The translations under genes and the position numbers were made by a program. Shown piece after piece: positions 15,112-23,642 of a DNA stretch of 29,436 nt. Position 1 is the stretch's first letter. Each line of letters begins with the position of its first letter. The DNA is from an uncultured Steroidobacter sp. Lineage in GTDB: Bacteria > Pseudomonadota > Gammaproteobacteria > Steroidobacterales > Steroidobacteraceae. The stretch covers positions 1 to 29,436 of the forward strand of contig CAMLEO010000053.1 of the NCBI GenBank assembly GCA_946478975.1, read 5' to 3'. Under the pieces are notes generated by a model. That model had not been told where the DNA came from. It did no database searches and saw only the letters and a program-made list of their open reading frames with translations.

Positions 15112-16440
15112 GTGAGCGCCAGTGCGCATCTGTCTCGGCCAGTGGATTCGGCCACGTCGGGCATGAAGCCGGACGCGCGAGCGTGGTCCGCGCTCGGCAT
15201 TCTTTGTTTCGTTTATGTACTCAACTTTCTCGACCGGCAGCTGCTGTCGATCCTGGCCAAGCCCATTCAGGACGATCTCGGCGTCACCGACGGCCAGCTC
15301 GGCCGGATCAGTGGGCTGTACTTCGCATTGTTCTATTGTGTTCTGTCGATTCCGGTCGGCTGGCTGGCTGATCGAAGCAACCGTGTACGCGTGTTATCGA
15401 TTGCCTGTGCTCTCTGGAGTGCAGCGACCGTAGCGTGCGGCTTTTCTGCAAGCTATGCGCAGCTCGTTATGGCGCGCATGGCCGTCGGAGTGGGCGAAGC
15501 CGGCGGCGTGCCGCCTTCGTACGCCATCGTCTCGGATTACTTTCCACCGGGCACTCGCGGCACGGCGCTCAGTATTTATAACTTGGGGCCGCCGATTGGA
15601 CTCGCGCTCGGCGTCGCGTTCGGCGCATCTATCGCGGTCGCTTACAGCTGGCGCTCCGCATTCATTTGTCTCGGCGCAGTGGGTGTGGTTACGGCTCTGA
15701 TCGTAGCGATCTTCGTTCGCGAACCGGTCCGGGGCGGCCTCGACGTCGGCGCCGGACGCGCTGCACCCACACAAGCGACCAAGGCGTCGTTCTGGCCAAC
15801 CTGTCGCATGTTCTTCACGCATCCGGTGCTGCTTGCGGTGTCGCTGGCAACCGGCGCAACTCAGTTCGTCACGTACGCACTGCTCATCTTCGCGACGCTG
15901 TTCCTGATGCGAGAGAAGGGCATGACGCTTGGCGAAGTTGCAATCTATTACTCGGTGCTGCTCGGGATCGCGGTCAGCGCCGGCATGTATGCGTCGGGGC
16001 GACTGATCGATCGATGCGCGCCGCGTTCCAAGAGTGCGTACGGATATCTGCCCGCCATTGCACTCGCTTTGGCCATTCCATTCTTTGTCGGCTTCGTCTG
16101 GGCGCCGGATTGGCCGCTGGCGCTGGCTTTTCTCGCCGTGCCGATGTTTCTGAATTACTTCTATCTGTCGCCGGCGGTCACGTTGGTGCAGGAGGAAGTG
16201 CGGCCGCATGAGCGAGTGCTGTGCGGCGCGCTGTTGCTGCTGGTGATGAATCTCATCGGCCTGGGCTTCGGGCCGACATTTCTCGGGGCCGTCAGCGACT
16301 ATGTGCGGCCGAGCCATCCCGAACACTCATTGCAGATCGCTTTCTACACTTTGGTTCCTTTCTATGTTCTCGCCGTGCTGCTGCATCTGTGGCTGGCACG
16401 CATCCTGAAACGCGAGAGCGAGATGCGGAGATTTTCGTGA
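15112..16440 (+). CDS. MFS transporter, spinster-like
   Basis: A 12-helix major facilitator, 442 aa from the GTG at 15112. The first helix region reads SALGILCFVYVLNFLDRQLLSILAKPI, typical of the spinster-like group. The helix 2-3 loop is GWLADRSNRVRVL (motif A), and GVGEAGGVPPSYAIVSDYFP is typical of helix 4-5. The start is uncertain. GTG 15112 has GAGG 9 bases upstream; ATG 15163 gives a shorter tail without a good ribosome site; the frame is open to 15001, overlapping the operator. Such proteins move lipids, carboxylates or aromatic acids. The stop overlaps the esterase start by one base (TGATG), so it belongs to one operon with the esterase and ligase. Confidence 0.9.
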   Translation: MSASAHLSRPVDSATSGMKPDARAWSALGILCFVYVLNFLDRQLLSILAKPIQDDLGVTDGQLGRISGLYFALFYCVLSIPVGWLADRSNRVRVLSIACALWSAATVACGFSASYAQLVMARMAVGVGEAGGVPPSYAIVSDYFPPGTRGTALSIYNLGPPIGLALGVAFGASIAVAYSWRSAFICLGAVGVVTALIVAIFVREPVRGGLDVGAGRAAPTQATKASFWPTCRMFFTHPVLLAVSLATGATQFVTYALLIFATLFLMREKGMTLGEVAIYYSVLLGIAVSAGMYASGRLIDRCAPRSKSAYGYLPAIALALAIPFFVGFVWAPDWPLALAFLAVPMFLNYFYLSPAVTLVQEEVRPHERVLCGALLLLVMNLIGLGFGPTFLGAVSDYVRPSHPEHSLQIAFYTLVPFYVLAVLLHLWLARILKRESEMRRFS

Positions 16441-18074
16441 TGTCGCGTGTCCGTTTGTCTGTATTCATCGCTGCGTTTTGGATGGCGGCTCCAGTGTCTG
16501 CGCAAACGAATCCTGTGGTCTCGGCGCCTGCCGGCGATGCGCGCGGCACATCCGTCGGCGATCTCAATGTGTTCAAGGGCATTCCCTATGCGCAGCCGCC
16601 CGTCGGTGCGGGTCGTTGGAAGCCGCCAGTGTCGATGTCAAAGTGGAAGGGCGTGCGCGATGCGCAGCAGTTCGGTGCCGCATGCGTTCAGCCGAAGCCT
16701 CGTGCCGAGAGCATCTACGCAGACGAACCGCCGATGATGAGCGAGGACTGCTTGTTCTTGAACATCTGGGCGCCGCGAGATGCGCGCAAGCTGCCCGTGT
16801 TTGTATGGATACACGGCGGCGCACTTACTTCGGGCGCGTCGAGCCTGTCCATGTACGACGGCAGCAAGCTGGCGGGCCGCGGCGTCGTGTTCGTATCGAT
16901 CAACTATCGTCTGGGCATTCTTGGTTATCTCGCGCATCCACAGCTCAGCGCCGAATCACCCGAGGGAATCTCCGGCAACTACGGCTTGCTCGACCAGATC
17001 GAAGCGCTGCGCTGGATCAAACAAAACGTTGCGGCCTTCGGCGGCGATCCGGCCAACGTCACGATCGCAGGCGAGTCCGCCGGTGCGCTCAGCGTGATGC
17101 ATCTCATGACAGCACCTGCCGCGCGTGGATTGTTTGCAAAGGCAATCGTACAGAGCGGCTACATGATTTCGCTGTCCGAGCTGAAGCGGCCGAGCTTGGG
17201 TCAAGAGTCGGCCGAAGAGATCGGCGCACGGCTGGCAACGGCCATCGGTGCAGCCGACCTGGCAACGTTGCGTTCAATGGACGCCGCCAGGATGTGTGAC
17301 GCGGCTGCGCGCACAGGCTATTTCCCGATGAACAACGTCGATGGTCGCATCCTGCCGCGTCAGATCGTCGATGCGTTCGAGCATAGAGAGCAAGCGAAGG
17401 TGCCGATCCTCGCTGGTTTCAACGCAGGCGAGATCCGATCGTTGCGCATGCTCGCACCGCCGGTGCCGAAAGATGCGGCGACGTACGAGTCTGCGATTCG
17501 CGCTCGCTATGGCGATCTCACAAATCGATTCTTGAAGCTGTATCCAAGTGCGACGCTCGAAGAAAGCATTCTCGCGACCACCCGCGATGCACTGTACGGC
17601 TGGACGGCCGAGAAACTGGTTCAGAGTCAAACGGCAGTGGGGCAGAAGGGATATCTCTATCTGTTCGATCATGGCTATCCGGCGGCCGACGCCGCGGGTC
17701 TGCATGCGTTCCATGCTTCCGAGATTCCTTATGTGTTCGGCACAAGTGATCGCACATCGCCGCGTTGGCCGAAGATTCCTGCGACACCGGAGGAGCGGTC
17801 GCTGAGCGAGGCGATGCTCGATTACTGGACCAGCTTCGCGCGGGCGGCGGTGCCACGCGCGTTCGAACAACCGGACTGGCCGGCGTATGGCTCGACTCGC
17901 GCGTACCTGCATTTCGCCGGCACCCCGCAGCCGCAGACCCACTTGATGCCAGATATGTTCGAGCTGAACGACGAAGTCATCTGCCGTCGGCGCGCTCAAG
18001 GCGATCAGCCGTGGCACTGGAATGTGGGCATGGTCGCTCCAACGCTTCCGCCTCGCGGGGGTTGTGACAAATGA
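16440..18074 (+). CDS. Exported type B carboxylesterase
   Basis: A 544-aa alpha/beta hydrolase of the COesterase family. The signal peptide is MSRVRLSVFIAAFWMAAPVSAQ. Family motifs include VFKGIPYAQPPVGAGRWKPP and SEDCLFLNIW (type B signature, with the disulfide-type Cys). The oxyanion region is VWIHGGAL, and the nucleophile elbow is GESAG with Ser213. Glu331 (FNAGE) and His425 (HASEIPYVFG) complete the triad, so it looks active. It hydrolyses carboxylic esters, probably in the periplasm, releasing an acid and an alcohol. The start codon overlaps the transporter stop, and its own stop overlaps the ligase start (ATGA). The order esterase then acyl-CoA ligase suggests the released acid is then activated. 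Confidence 0.93.
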   Translation: MSRVRLSVFIAAFWMAAPVSAQTNPVVSAPAGDARGTSVGDLNVFKGIPYAQPPVGAGRWKPPVSMSKWKGVRDAQQFGAACVQPKPRAESIYADEPPMMSEDCLFLNIWAPRDARKLPVFVWIHGGALTSGASSLSMYDGSKLAGRGVVFVSINYRLGILGYLAHPQLSAESPEGISGNYGLLDQIEALRWIKQNVAAFGGDPANVTIAGESAGALSVMHLMTAPAARGLFAKAIVQSGYMISLSELKRPSLGQESAEEIGARLATAIGAADLATLRSMDAARMCDAAARTGYFPMNNVDGRILPRQIVDAFEHREQAKVPILAGFNAGEIRSLRMLAPPVPKDAATYESAIRARYGDLTNRFLKLYPSATLEESILATTRDALYGWTAEKLVQSQTAVGQKGYLYLFDHGYPAADAAGLHAFHASEIPYVFGTSDRTSPRWPKIPATPEERSLSEAMLDYWTSFARAAVPRAFEQPDWPAYGSTRAYLHFAGTPQPQTHLMPDMFELNDEVICRRRAQGDQPWHWNVGMVAPTLPPRGGCDK

Positions 18075-19663
18075 TCGATGGGGCGATGCAGGAGTTCGCG
18101 CTCACGCTCGACAAGTTTTTGGATCACGCCGCGAAGTGGCATCCGAAAGCCGAGGTGGTGACCGGATGCGAGAGCGGCCGGGTGGAGCGAGTCGGATACG
18201 CAAACCTGCGAGCGCGCAGCCTGCGTGTCTCCGCGATGCTGCGCGAGTTCGGAGTCAGGTTTGGCGATCGTGTGGCGACGCTTGCATGGAACACCCAAGC
18301 GCATGTCGAGGTCTGGTACGGGATCATCGGAATGGGTGCCGTATGTCACACGCTCAATCCGCGCCTGACGGCAGCGCAGACGGCAGAAATGCTGGTGCGC
18401 TCGGAATGTCGCATCATGATTGCAAGCGCCGATCTCGCGCCGCTCGCACAGCAGATCATCGAGCGCACACCGGCGATCGAACGTGTGCTGATCATCGATG
18501 GACCTGTCGATACATGGCCAGGCGACAGGAAGGGAGTTGCAGTCGTCGCGCTCGAAGATGTCATCGACGAAGCTCGTGCGCCGGTGGCCTGGGGATGCTT
18601 CGATGAGCGCTCCGCCTGCGGCCTTTGTTTTACCTCCGGCACGACGGGTTCACCCAAAGGCGTGACTTACACGCATCGGTCGAGCTACTTGCATACGTTG
18701 CGCGCATTGCAAGCGGATTCGATGGCGATCACGGCGGTCGACAGCGTGCTGGTCGCAGTGCCGATGTTTCATGCGAATGCCTGGGGGCTGCCGTTTGCCG
18801 TGCCGGCCGCCGGCGCAAAACTGGTGCTGCCAGGTCGTCACGTCGATGGCGCAAGTCTCGCGCGACTGATCGCTGCCGAGTCGGTGACGATTGCGATTGG
18901 CGTGCCGACGGTGTGGCTGGGGCTGATCGAACATCTCGATGCAGTCGGCGGCGAGCTGCCGTCGCTCGAGCGAATTCTGGTGGGTGGCGCGCCGATGCCG
19001 CCCGCGCTCATGGAGCGCATCGAGCGACGCCTGGGCGTCATCGTGCAAACCAGCTGGGGCATGACGGAGCTGTCGCCGTCGGGAACGATTTCGTCGTGCA
19101 ACGATCCTCGGCGTTCGCCTGCAATCGCGGGGCGGCCGGCAGTCGGTGTGGATCTGCTGTTGACGGATACGAATGGCACGGCGCTGCCTGAGCAGCGCAA
19201 TGTCGAAGGTCATCTGCGGGTTCGCGGCGCTGCCGTGATCGCCCGATATTTCGGTGAGGAGCAGCCGGCAACCGATGCCAACGGCTGGTTCGACACCGGC
19301 GACCTGGCGCGCATCGACGATCGCGGCAACCTGATCATCACCGGCCGGGCCAAGGACCTGATCAAGTCCGGCGGCGAATGGATCAATCCCGCTGCGATCG
19401 AGGCCATCGTCTGCCGGCTGCCGCAGGTGTCCCTGGCAGCGGTGATCGGCCGCTCCGACCCGAAGTGGGGCGAGCGCCCGGTGCTGTTCGTGGAGATTCA
19501 CGAGCAGCAGACGATCAGCGACGAGGCGATGCTGAGCGCACTGCGAGGCCAGGTGGCGTCATGGTGGATTCCGGACGCGGTAATCCGGCTGCAGCGCATG
19601 CCACTGGCATCTACGGGTAAGATCGACAAAATACACCTGAGATCCAGATACGGCGGCGGGTGA
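18071..19663 (+). CDS. Acyl-CoA ligase (AMP-forming fatty-acid/carboxylate CoA synthetase)
   Basis: A 530-aa ANL-family adenylating enzyme. It has the P-loop motif [10 protein letters not shown] (188-197), the SWGMTE motif (328-333, adenine binding), GWFDTGDLA (405-413), [14 protein letters not shown] in the hinge region and the C-terminal catalytic Lys517 (STGKIDK). All parts for making an acyl-AMP and then acyl-CoA are present. The architecture matches medium/long-chain fatty-acyl-CoA ligases; related enzymes take steroid side-chain or aryl-propanoid acids, so the substrate is open. It is coupled to the esterase by a 4-base ATGA overlap. No signal peptide, hence cytoplasmic, acting after uptake. 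Confidence 0.94.
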   Translation: MIDGAMQEFALTLDKFLDHAAKWHPKAEVVTGCESGRVERVGYANLRARSLRVSAMLREFGVRFGDRVATLAWNTQAHVEVWYGIIGMGAVCHTLNPRLTAAQTAEMLVRSECRIMIASADLAPLAQQIIERTPAIERVLIIDGPVDTWPGDRKGVAVVALEDVIDEARAPVAWGCFDERSACGLCFTSGTTGSPKGVTYTHRSSYLHTLRALQADSMAITAVDSVLVAVPMFHANAWGLPFAVPAAGAKLVLPGRHVDGASLARLIAAESVTIAIGVPTVWLGLIEHLDAVGGELPSLERILVGGAPMPPALMERIERRLGVIVQTSWGMTELSPSGTISSCNDPRRSPAIAGRPAVGVDLLLTDTNGTALPEQRNVEGHLRVRGAAVIARYFGEEQPATDANGWFDTGDLARIDDRGNLIITGRAKDLIKSGGEWINPAAIEAIVCRLPQVSLAAVIGRSDPKWGERPVLFVEIHEQQTISDEAMLSALRGQVASWWIPDAVIRLQRMPLASTGKIDKIHLRSRYGGG

Positions 19664-19720
19664 GGCGGAGCGGTCCGATCGCCGGCTCGCCGTCGCGAGC
19701 AAGACGATGGAGGCTTAAAC

Positions 19721-20431
19721 GTGCCGGCACCTGTGAAGACTCGAGCCAAGCGCTCTGTGAAGCGGAAGACGACGCGCGGCAAGCGCGTCACCAAGGCGGA
19801 GCAGAGAGCGGAGATGATGGAACAGATACTCGACACGGCGGAGGCGTTATTTTCGCGGCACGGCCTGTACGGAGTGACATTGAAGGATGTGGCGCAGCGA
19901 CTCGGCGTGCACCACACCCTCATGAACTATTACTTCAAGGACAAGAAACAATTGTTCGATGCCGTGTTTGCGCGCCGTGCGGTTGTGACCAGCACGCGCC
20001 GCATTCGGGCGTTGGAAGAGTACGAGGCCTCGACCAAGGGCAAGCCGACGGTGGAGGGCGCGCTGCACGCGTTCCTGGATACCGACCTGGATCTGTACAT
20101 CGAAGGCGGCGAGCGCTGGAAAAACTATGGCGCGCTCGGTGCGCAGGTGGCCAACACGCCGGAGTGGGGCGCCGAGCTCATGGACAAACATTTCGATCCG
20201 GTGGTGCTGCGCCTGATCGGCTTGCTGAAGCGCGCGCTGCCGAACTGTTCGGAAGAAGATGTTTTCTGGAGTTATCACTTCGTCACCGGGGCGCTGCTGC
20301 TCACGCTGGCACGCACGGGTCGCATCGACAAGCTGTCCGGCGGCTTGTGCAAGTCCGACGATTTCGAGGCGGTGAAAAAGCGCATGGCGAAATTCATGGC
20401 CGCGGGCTTCCGGGCGGTGTGCGGCAAGTAA
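19721..20431 (+). CDS. TetR-family transcriptional regulator
   Basis: A 236-aa regulator with GTG start at 19721, preceded by GGAGG at about 8 bases. The N-terminal tail is strongly basic (about 1-25, TRAKRSVKRKTTRGKR). The HTH domain spans about 30-77: ILDTAEALFSRHGLYGVTLKDVAQ, then RLGVHHTLMNYYFKDKKQLF, the usual TetR pattern ending in YYxFxxKxxL. The C-terminal ligand domain (about 90-236) is all-helical and not assigned to a ligand class. The gene sits 57 bases after the ligase and 123 bases before the TonB receptor. Two near-identical palindromes upstream of the two flanking blocks are its most likely operators. An acyl-CoA or pathway intermediate would be a natural inducer, by inference. 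Confidence 0.93.
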   Translation: MPAPVKTRAKRSVKRKTTRGKRVTKAEQRAEMMEQILDTAEALFSRHGLYGVTLKDVAQRLGVHHTLMNYYFKDKKQLFDAVFARRAVVTSTRRIRALEEYEASTKGKPTVEGALHAFLDTDLDLYIEGGERWKNYGALGAQVANTPEWGAELMDKHFDPVVLRLIGLLKRALPNCSEEDVFWSYHFVTGALLLTLARTGRIDKLSGGLCKSDDFEAVKKRMAKFMAAGFRAVCGK

Positions 20432-20507
20432 CGTTTGGTTGAGCCGGCGGCGCCGGCAGCCCGATTTCCATTGCACGACGATTGACGGCGTGCACTGGAC
20501 GTAGAAA

Positions 20508-20525
20508 ACTCACTCACGTGTGAAT
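20508..20525. promoter_or_regulatory. Putative TetR operator, copy 2 (TonB receptor block)
   Basis: ACTCACTCACGTGTGAAT lies 30 bases upstream of the receptor ATG and 77 bases after the TetR stop. It is an imperfect palindrome that extends outward (TCACTCAC/GTGAATGA, one mismatch). It equals the reverse complement of copy 1 at 17 of 18 positions. A TTGACG at 20482-20487 could be a -35, which would place this site over the -10/start region, a normal repressor position. Confidence 0.68.
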
Positions 20526-20554
20526 GAATAAAGTTTGTCAGGGGGGATTTCACG

Positions 20555-23500
20555 ATGAAGTGCACATTTGGCAGCCGATCCAGAGTTGCGATCCTGATGA
20601 GCCTGGCGGGCGGCAGCCTGCCCGCCTGGGGCCAGCAGGCTTCACAGGACGTGCCGGGCCCGGCCGCGCCCAATACCAGCGAGCTGACTGAGATCGTCGT
20701 GACTGGATCGTTCATTCGAGGCACGCCGACCGACACGGCGCTGCCGGTCGAGGTGTATTCGCAGGAAGAACTGGAGCGCCGGGGTTCGCCGACAGCGCTC
20801 GAATTCGCCAAGACCTTGACCATCGCGGGGCCGACCACCGGCGAGTCTTATTACTTCGGTGGTCCGACGTTGATCGGCTCGGTCAATTACAACTTGCGCG
20901 GCCTGGGTTCGGACAAGACCTTGATCCTGCTCAACGGCCGGCGCATGGACATCAACACAGCAAACATTCCTTCGCTCGCGCTCGCGCGCACGGAAATTCT
21001 GAAGGACGGTGCGGCGGTGATCTACGGCGCCGACGCGACCGGCGGCGTGGTGAACTTCATCACGCGCGATCATTTCGTCGGCCTCGATATGAGCGCGCAG
21101 TACAAATATATCGATGGCTCCGACGGCGATTATTCCGCCGGCATCATGGGCGGCTTCGGCGAAGGACGCGTGAACCTGATCGTCTCGGCGGAGTACGAGC
21201 ATCGTTCGCGGCTGCACGCGCTGGATAGGGATTTCACGCGCGATTCGCTCGATCCAACGCAAGCGGGTTACAACGCCGCGCCGTGGTCGACGCTGACCAA
21301 CCTGGCAGGCTGGGTGCCGCGCGGCGCATTGCCGACCGTGCCTAGAGCGACAGCCGACGGTGAATTCGGTGCGCCGGTCGGCGGCATCGTCTCCGACTTC
21401 ACACGTCAATCGTGTGCGGCCGTCGGCGGCCGGTACGACAACAACTTCACCTGCGCTTACAACTACATTCCCTATTACAACCTGGTCGAAGAGAACGACA
21501 TCTATCGCGGCTATGCCCAGCTCAATGCCGAGATCAGCGAGCGCATGAACTTTCATGCCGACGCGGCTTATGCGCAGGTGACGTCGCCTGCGGTGTACGC
21601 GTCGCCGGCGCAGCCGATGGTGCGTGGACCCGCGATGGCCACTGGTTCGACGTTCCAGATCTATGTGCCGATCGCGAATCCGTATGCAGCGGACTTCGCC
21701 GCCCGCAACGGCATCGTCGGTGCATCAGGCTTCACGCCCGTGACGTATCGCTTGCTCGGACACGGCGGTAACTACGCTTTCAGCAACGGCGGCGAGGGAT
21801 ACGGCGTGCCGGATCGGATCGACAACGAGATCTGGCGCCTGTCGACGGGAATCAACGGCACGCTCGGCGACTGGGCCGGCGTGGCGCGCGAGGTTGGTTA
21901 TGACTTCGCGGTGACTTACAACCATTCGAACGCTTACAACACTCACCCGGACACCATCGGCTATCGCTTGCAGGAAGCGCTCAACGGTTTCGGCGGTCCG
22001 AATTGTCAGGCCGCCGATCTGGATCCAGCACGCTTCGGCACTCAGAATCCCGCAGCGGCAGGTCGTAACGGTTGTATGTGGTGGAATCCGTTCTCCACTT
22101 CGTTTGCCGGCCAACCGGTGCGCGGACTAACGAATCCCAACTATGTGGCCGGCGCCGAGAACTCGGTGGAGTTGACGCGCTGGTTGTTTGATCCGCGTGC
22201 TACCACGACGGTCAACGAAAACACCACCGTGGATCTGGTGTTCGACGGCATGCTCGGCGTGCGCCTGCCCGGCGGCGAAATCGGTTGGGCGCTCGGCGGC
22301 CAGTATCGCGACGTGAAGAGCCGCGAAGATATTCCGGATCCGCTTTATAACGGCAGCCTGGGTTGCGAGTGGCCGGCGCAGTACACCAGCGGCAATGGCG
22401 TTGGCTCGCCGAATCTGCCCGCGACGCCGTTGCCGACCAACGATCCCAACTTCCGTGGCTGCACGCCGGACAGCCCGGGACCCTTTGTGCTGTTCGCGCC
22501 CAATCCGCCGGATTCGGTCGGGCGTCATCAATACTCGACCTTTGCCGAGTTGCGCTTGCCTGTGCTGTCGAACGTGGATTTCCAGGCAGCCGCGCGTCAC
22601 GAGGAATTCGAGGACGGGCTGGGCGCGACGGTTTACAAGCTCGCCGGCAAATGGAATGTTTGGGGGCCGCTGTCGCTGCGCGCCTCGTATGGAACGAACT
22701 ATCAGGCGCCGCCGCTGGGTGTCGTGCCCGGCGCCGTCACAGTCGCTGCACGAACTTATACAGCTGCGGCAAGCAACTGGCTGGCAGCGCAGTTCATCAC
22801 CGACGCAAACTTGAAGCCCGAAACCGCGACGGCGAAGAACTTCGGCGTGATCTGGCAGAGCGACGGCTTCGCGGCCGGCCATCACTTCCAGGCCATCCTC
22901 GATTACTTCGACATCCGCACCAAGGATCAGATCGGGCAGGTGGCCGATCCGAACCAGATCGCGAGCCTGGTGTTCAACGGCCCGGGAAACACGATCACGA
23001 CCTGCGATCCGAGCGTGCAGCCGCTGTTGAATCGCGTCACGTTCAACAATGGTTGCGTCGTGGGAATGAGCGGCGTCGGCACGTTCTCGTCGGTGGCCAC
23101 GCGCTACGGTAATGGTCCAGGCCAGACGACCAACGGCTTCGATCTGCAGACGAGCTACGATCTGCCGCTCGGGCCCGGCGATCTCACCTTGGGCTTGAAC
23201 GCCACCAGGATCACCGAGTTGAAGACCGGCCCGACGTCGCTCGACGGCGTGGTGATTTCGACCGGCGACGACCGGCTCGGCATGCTCAACTTTGCAACGT
23301 TCGCGCAGGCGGCGCCCGAGTGGCGCGCGAACTTCGACGCCAACTACGGTTTCGATCGTCACAACATCCGCGTTGGTGTGAACTACGTGTCGGCGGTGAA
23401 GGACGAGCGGCCCGGCGTGCAGTACGGCGAGGACGGCGAGGACTGGATCACCGTCGACCTGACCTATCGTTACGCGTTCGACGACACGCTCTCGCTGACG

Positions 23501-23623
23501 GCGACCGTGGCGAACGCGTTGGATCGCGACCCGCCGGCGGCACAGGAGGAGTTCGGCGACGACCCGTGGACGGCGAACCCGCTCGGCCGCACCGCCGAAG
23601 TTGCGATCCGCAAGTCGTTCTGA
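20555..23623 (+). CDS. TonB-dependent outer-membrane receptor, regulon block 2
   Basis: A 1022-aa receptor with ATG at 20555 and GGGGGGA about 8 bases upstream. Signal peptide to about residue 26 (PAWGQ), TonB-box-like LTEIVVTGSFIRG, then the plug with LGSDKTLILLNGRRM and EILKDGAAVIYGADATGGVVNFITR. The barrel contains the usual RASYGTNYQAPPL and NLKPETATAKNFGV segments, and ends VAIRKSF with a terminal Phe. This GS(x)IRG-type subfamily is common in Proteobacteria that take up large or hydrophobic organic compounds. It is a different subfamily from the receptor at 7106. It heads a five-gene block: DUF3604 follows after 19 bases. The substrate is probably that of the esterase/ligase pathway. 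Confidence 0.95.
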   Translation: MKCTFGSRSRVAILMSLAGGSLPAWGQQASQDVPGPAAPNTSELTEIVVTGSFIRGTPTDTALPVEVYSQEELERRGSPTALEFAKTLTIAGPTTGESYYFGGPTLIGSVNYNLRGLGSDKTLILLNGRRMDINTANIPSLALARTEILKDGAAVIYGADATGGVVNFITRDHFVGLDMSAQYKYIDGSDGDYSAGIMGGFGEGRVNLIVSAEYEHRSRLHALDRDFTRDSLDPTQAGYNAAPWSTLTNLAGWVPRGALPTVPRATADGEFGAPVGGIVSDFTRQSCAAVGGRYDNNFTCAYNYIPYYNLVEENDIYRGYAQLNAEISERMNFHADAAYAQVTSPAVYASPAQPMVRGPAMATGSTFQIYVPIANPYAADFAARNGIVGASGFTPVTYRLLGHGGNYAFSNGGEGYGVPDRIDNEIWRLSTGINGTLGDWAGVAREVGYDFAVTYNHSNAYNTHPDTIGYRLQEALNGFGGPNCQAADLDPARFGTQNPAAAGRNGCMWWNPFSTSFAGQPVRGLTNPNYVAGAENSVELTRWLFDPRATTTVNENTTVDLVFDGMLGVRLPGGEIGWALGGQYRDVKSREDIPDPLYNGSLGCEWPAQYTSGNGVGSPNLPATPLPTNDPNFRGCTPDSPGPFVLFAPNPPDSVGRHQYSTFAELRLPVLSNVDFQAAARHEEFEDGLGATVYKLAGKWNVWGPLSLRASYGTNYQAPPLGVVPGAVTVAARTYTAAASNWLAAQFITDANLKPETATAKNFGVIWQSDGFAAGHHFQAILDYFDIRTKDQIGQVADPNQIASLVFNGPGNTITTCDPSVQPLLNRVTFNNGCVVGMSGVGTFSSVATRYGNGPGQTTNGFDLQTSYDLPLGPGDLTLGLNATRITELKTGPTSLDGVVISTGDDRLGMLNFATFAQAAPEWRANFDANYGFDRHNIRVGVNYVSAVKDERPGVQYGEDGEDWITVDLTYRYAFDDTLSLTATVANALDRDPPAAQEEFGDDPWTANPLGRTAEVAIRKSF

Positions 23624-23642
23624 CCATCGCACGGAGCGCGCG

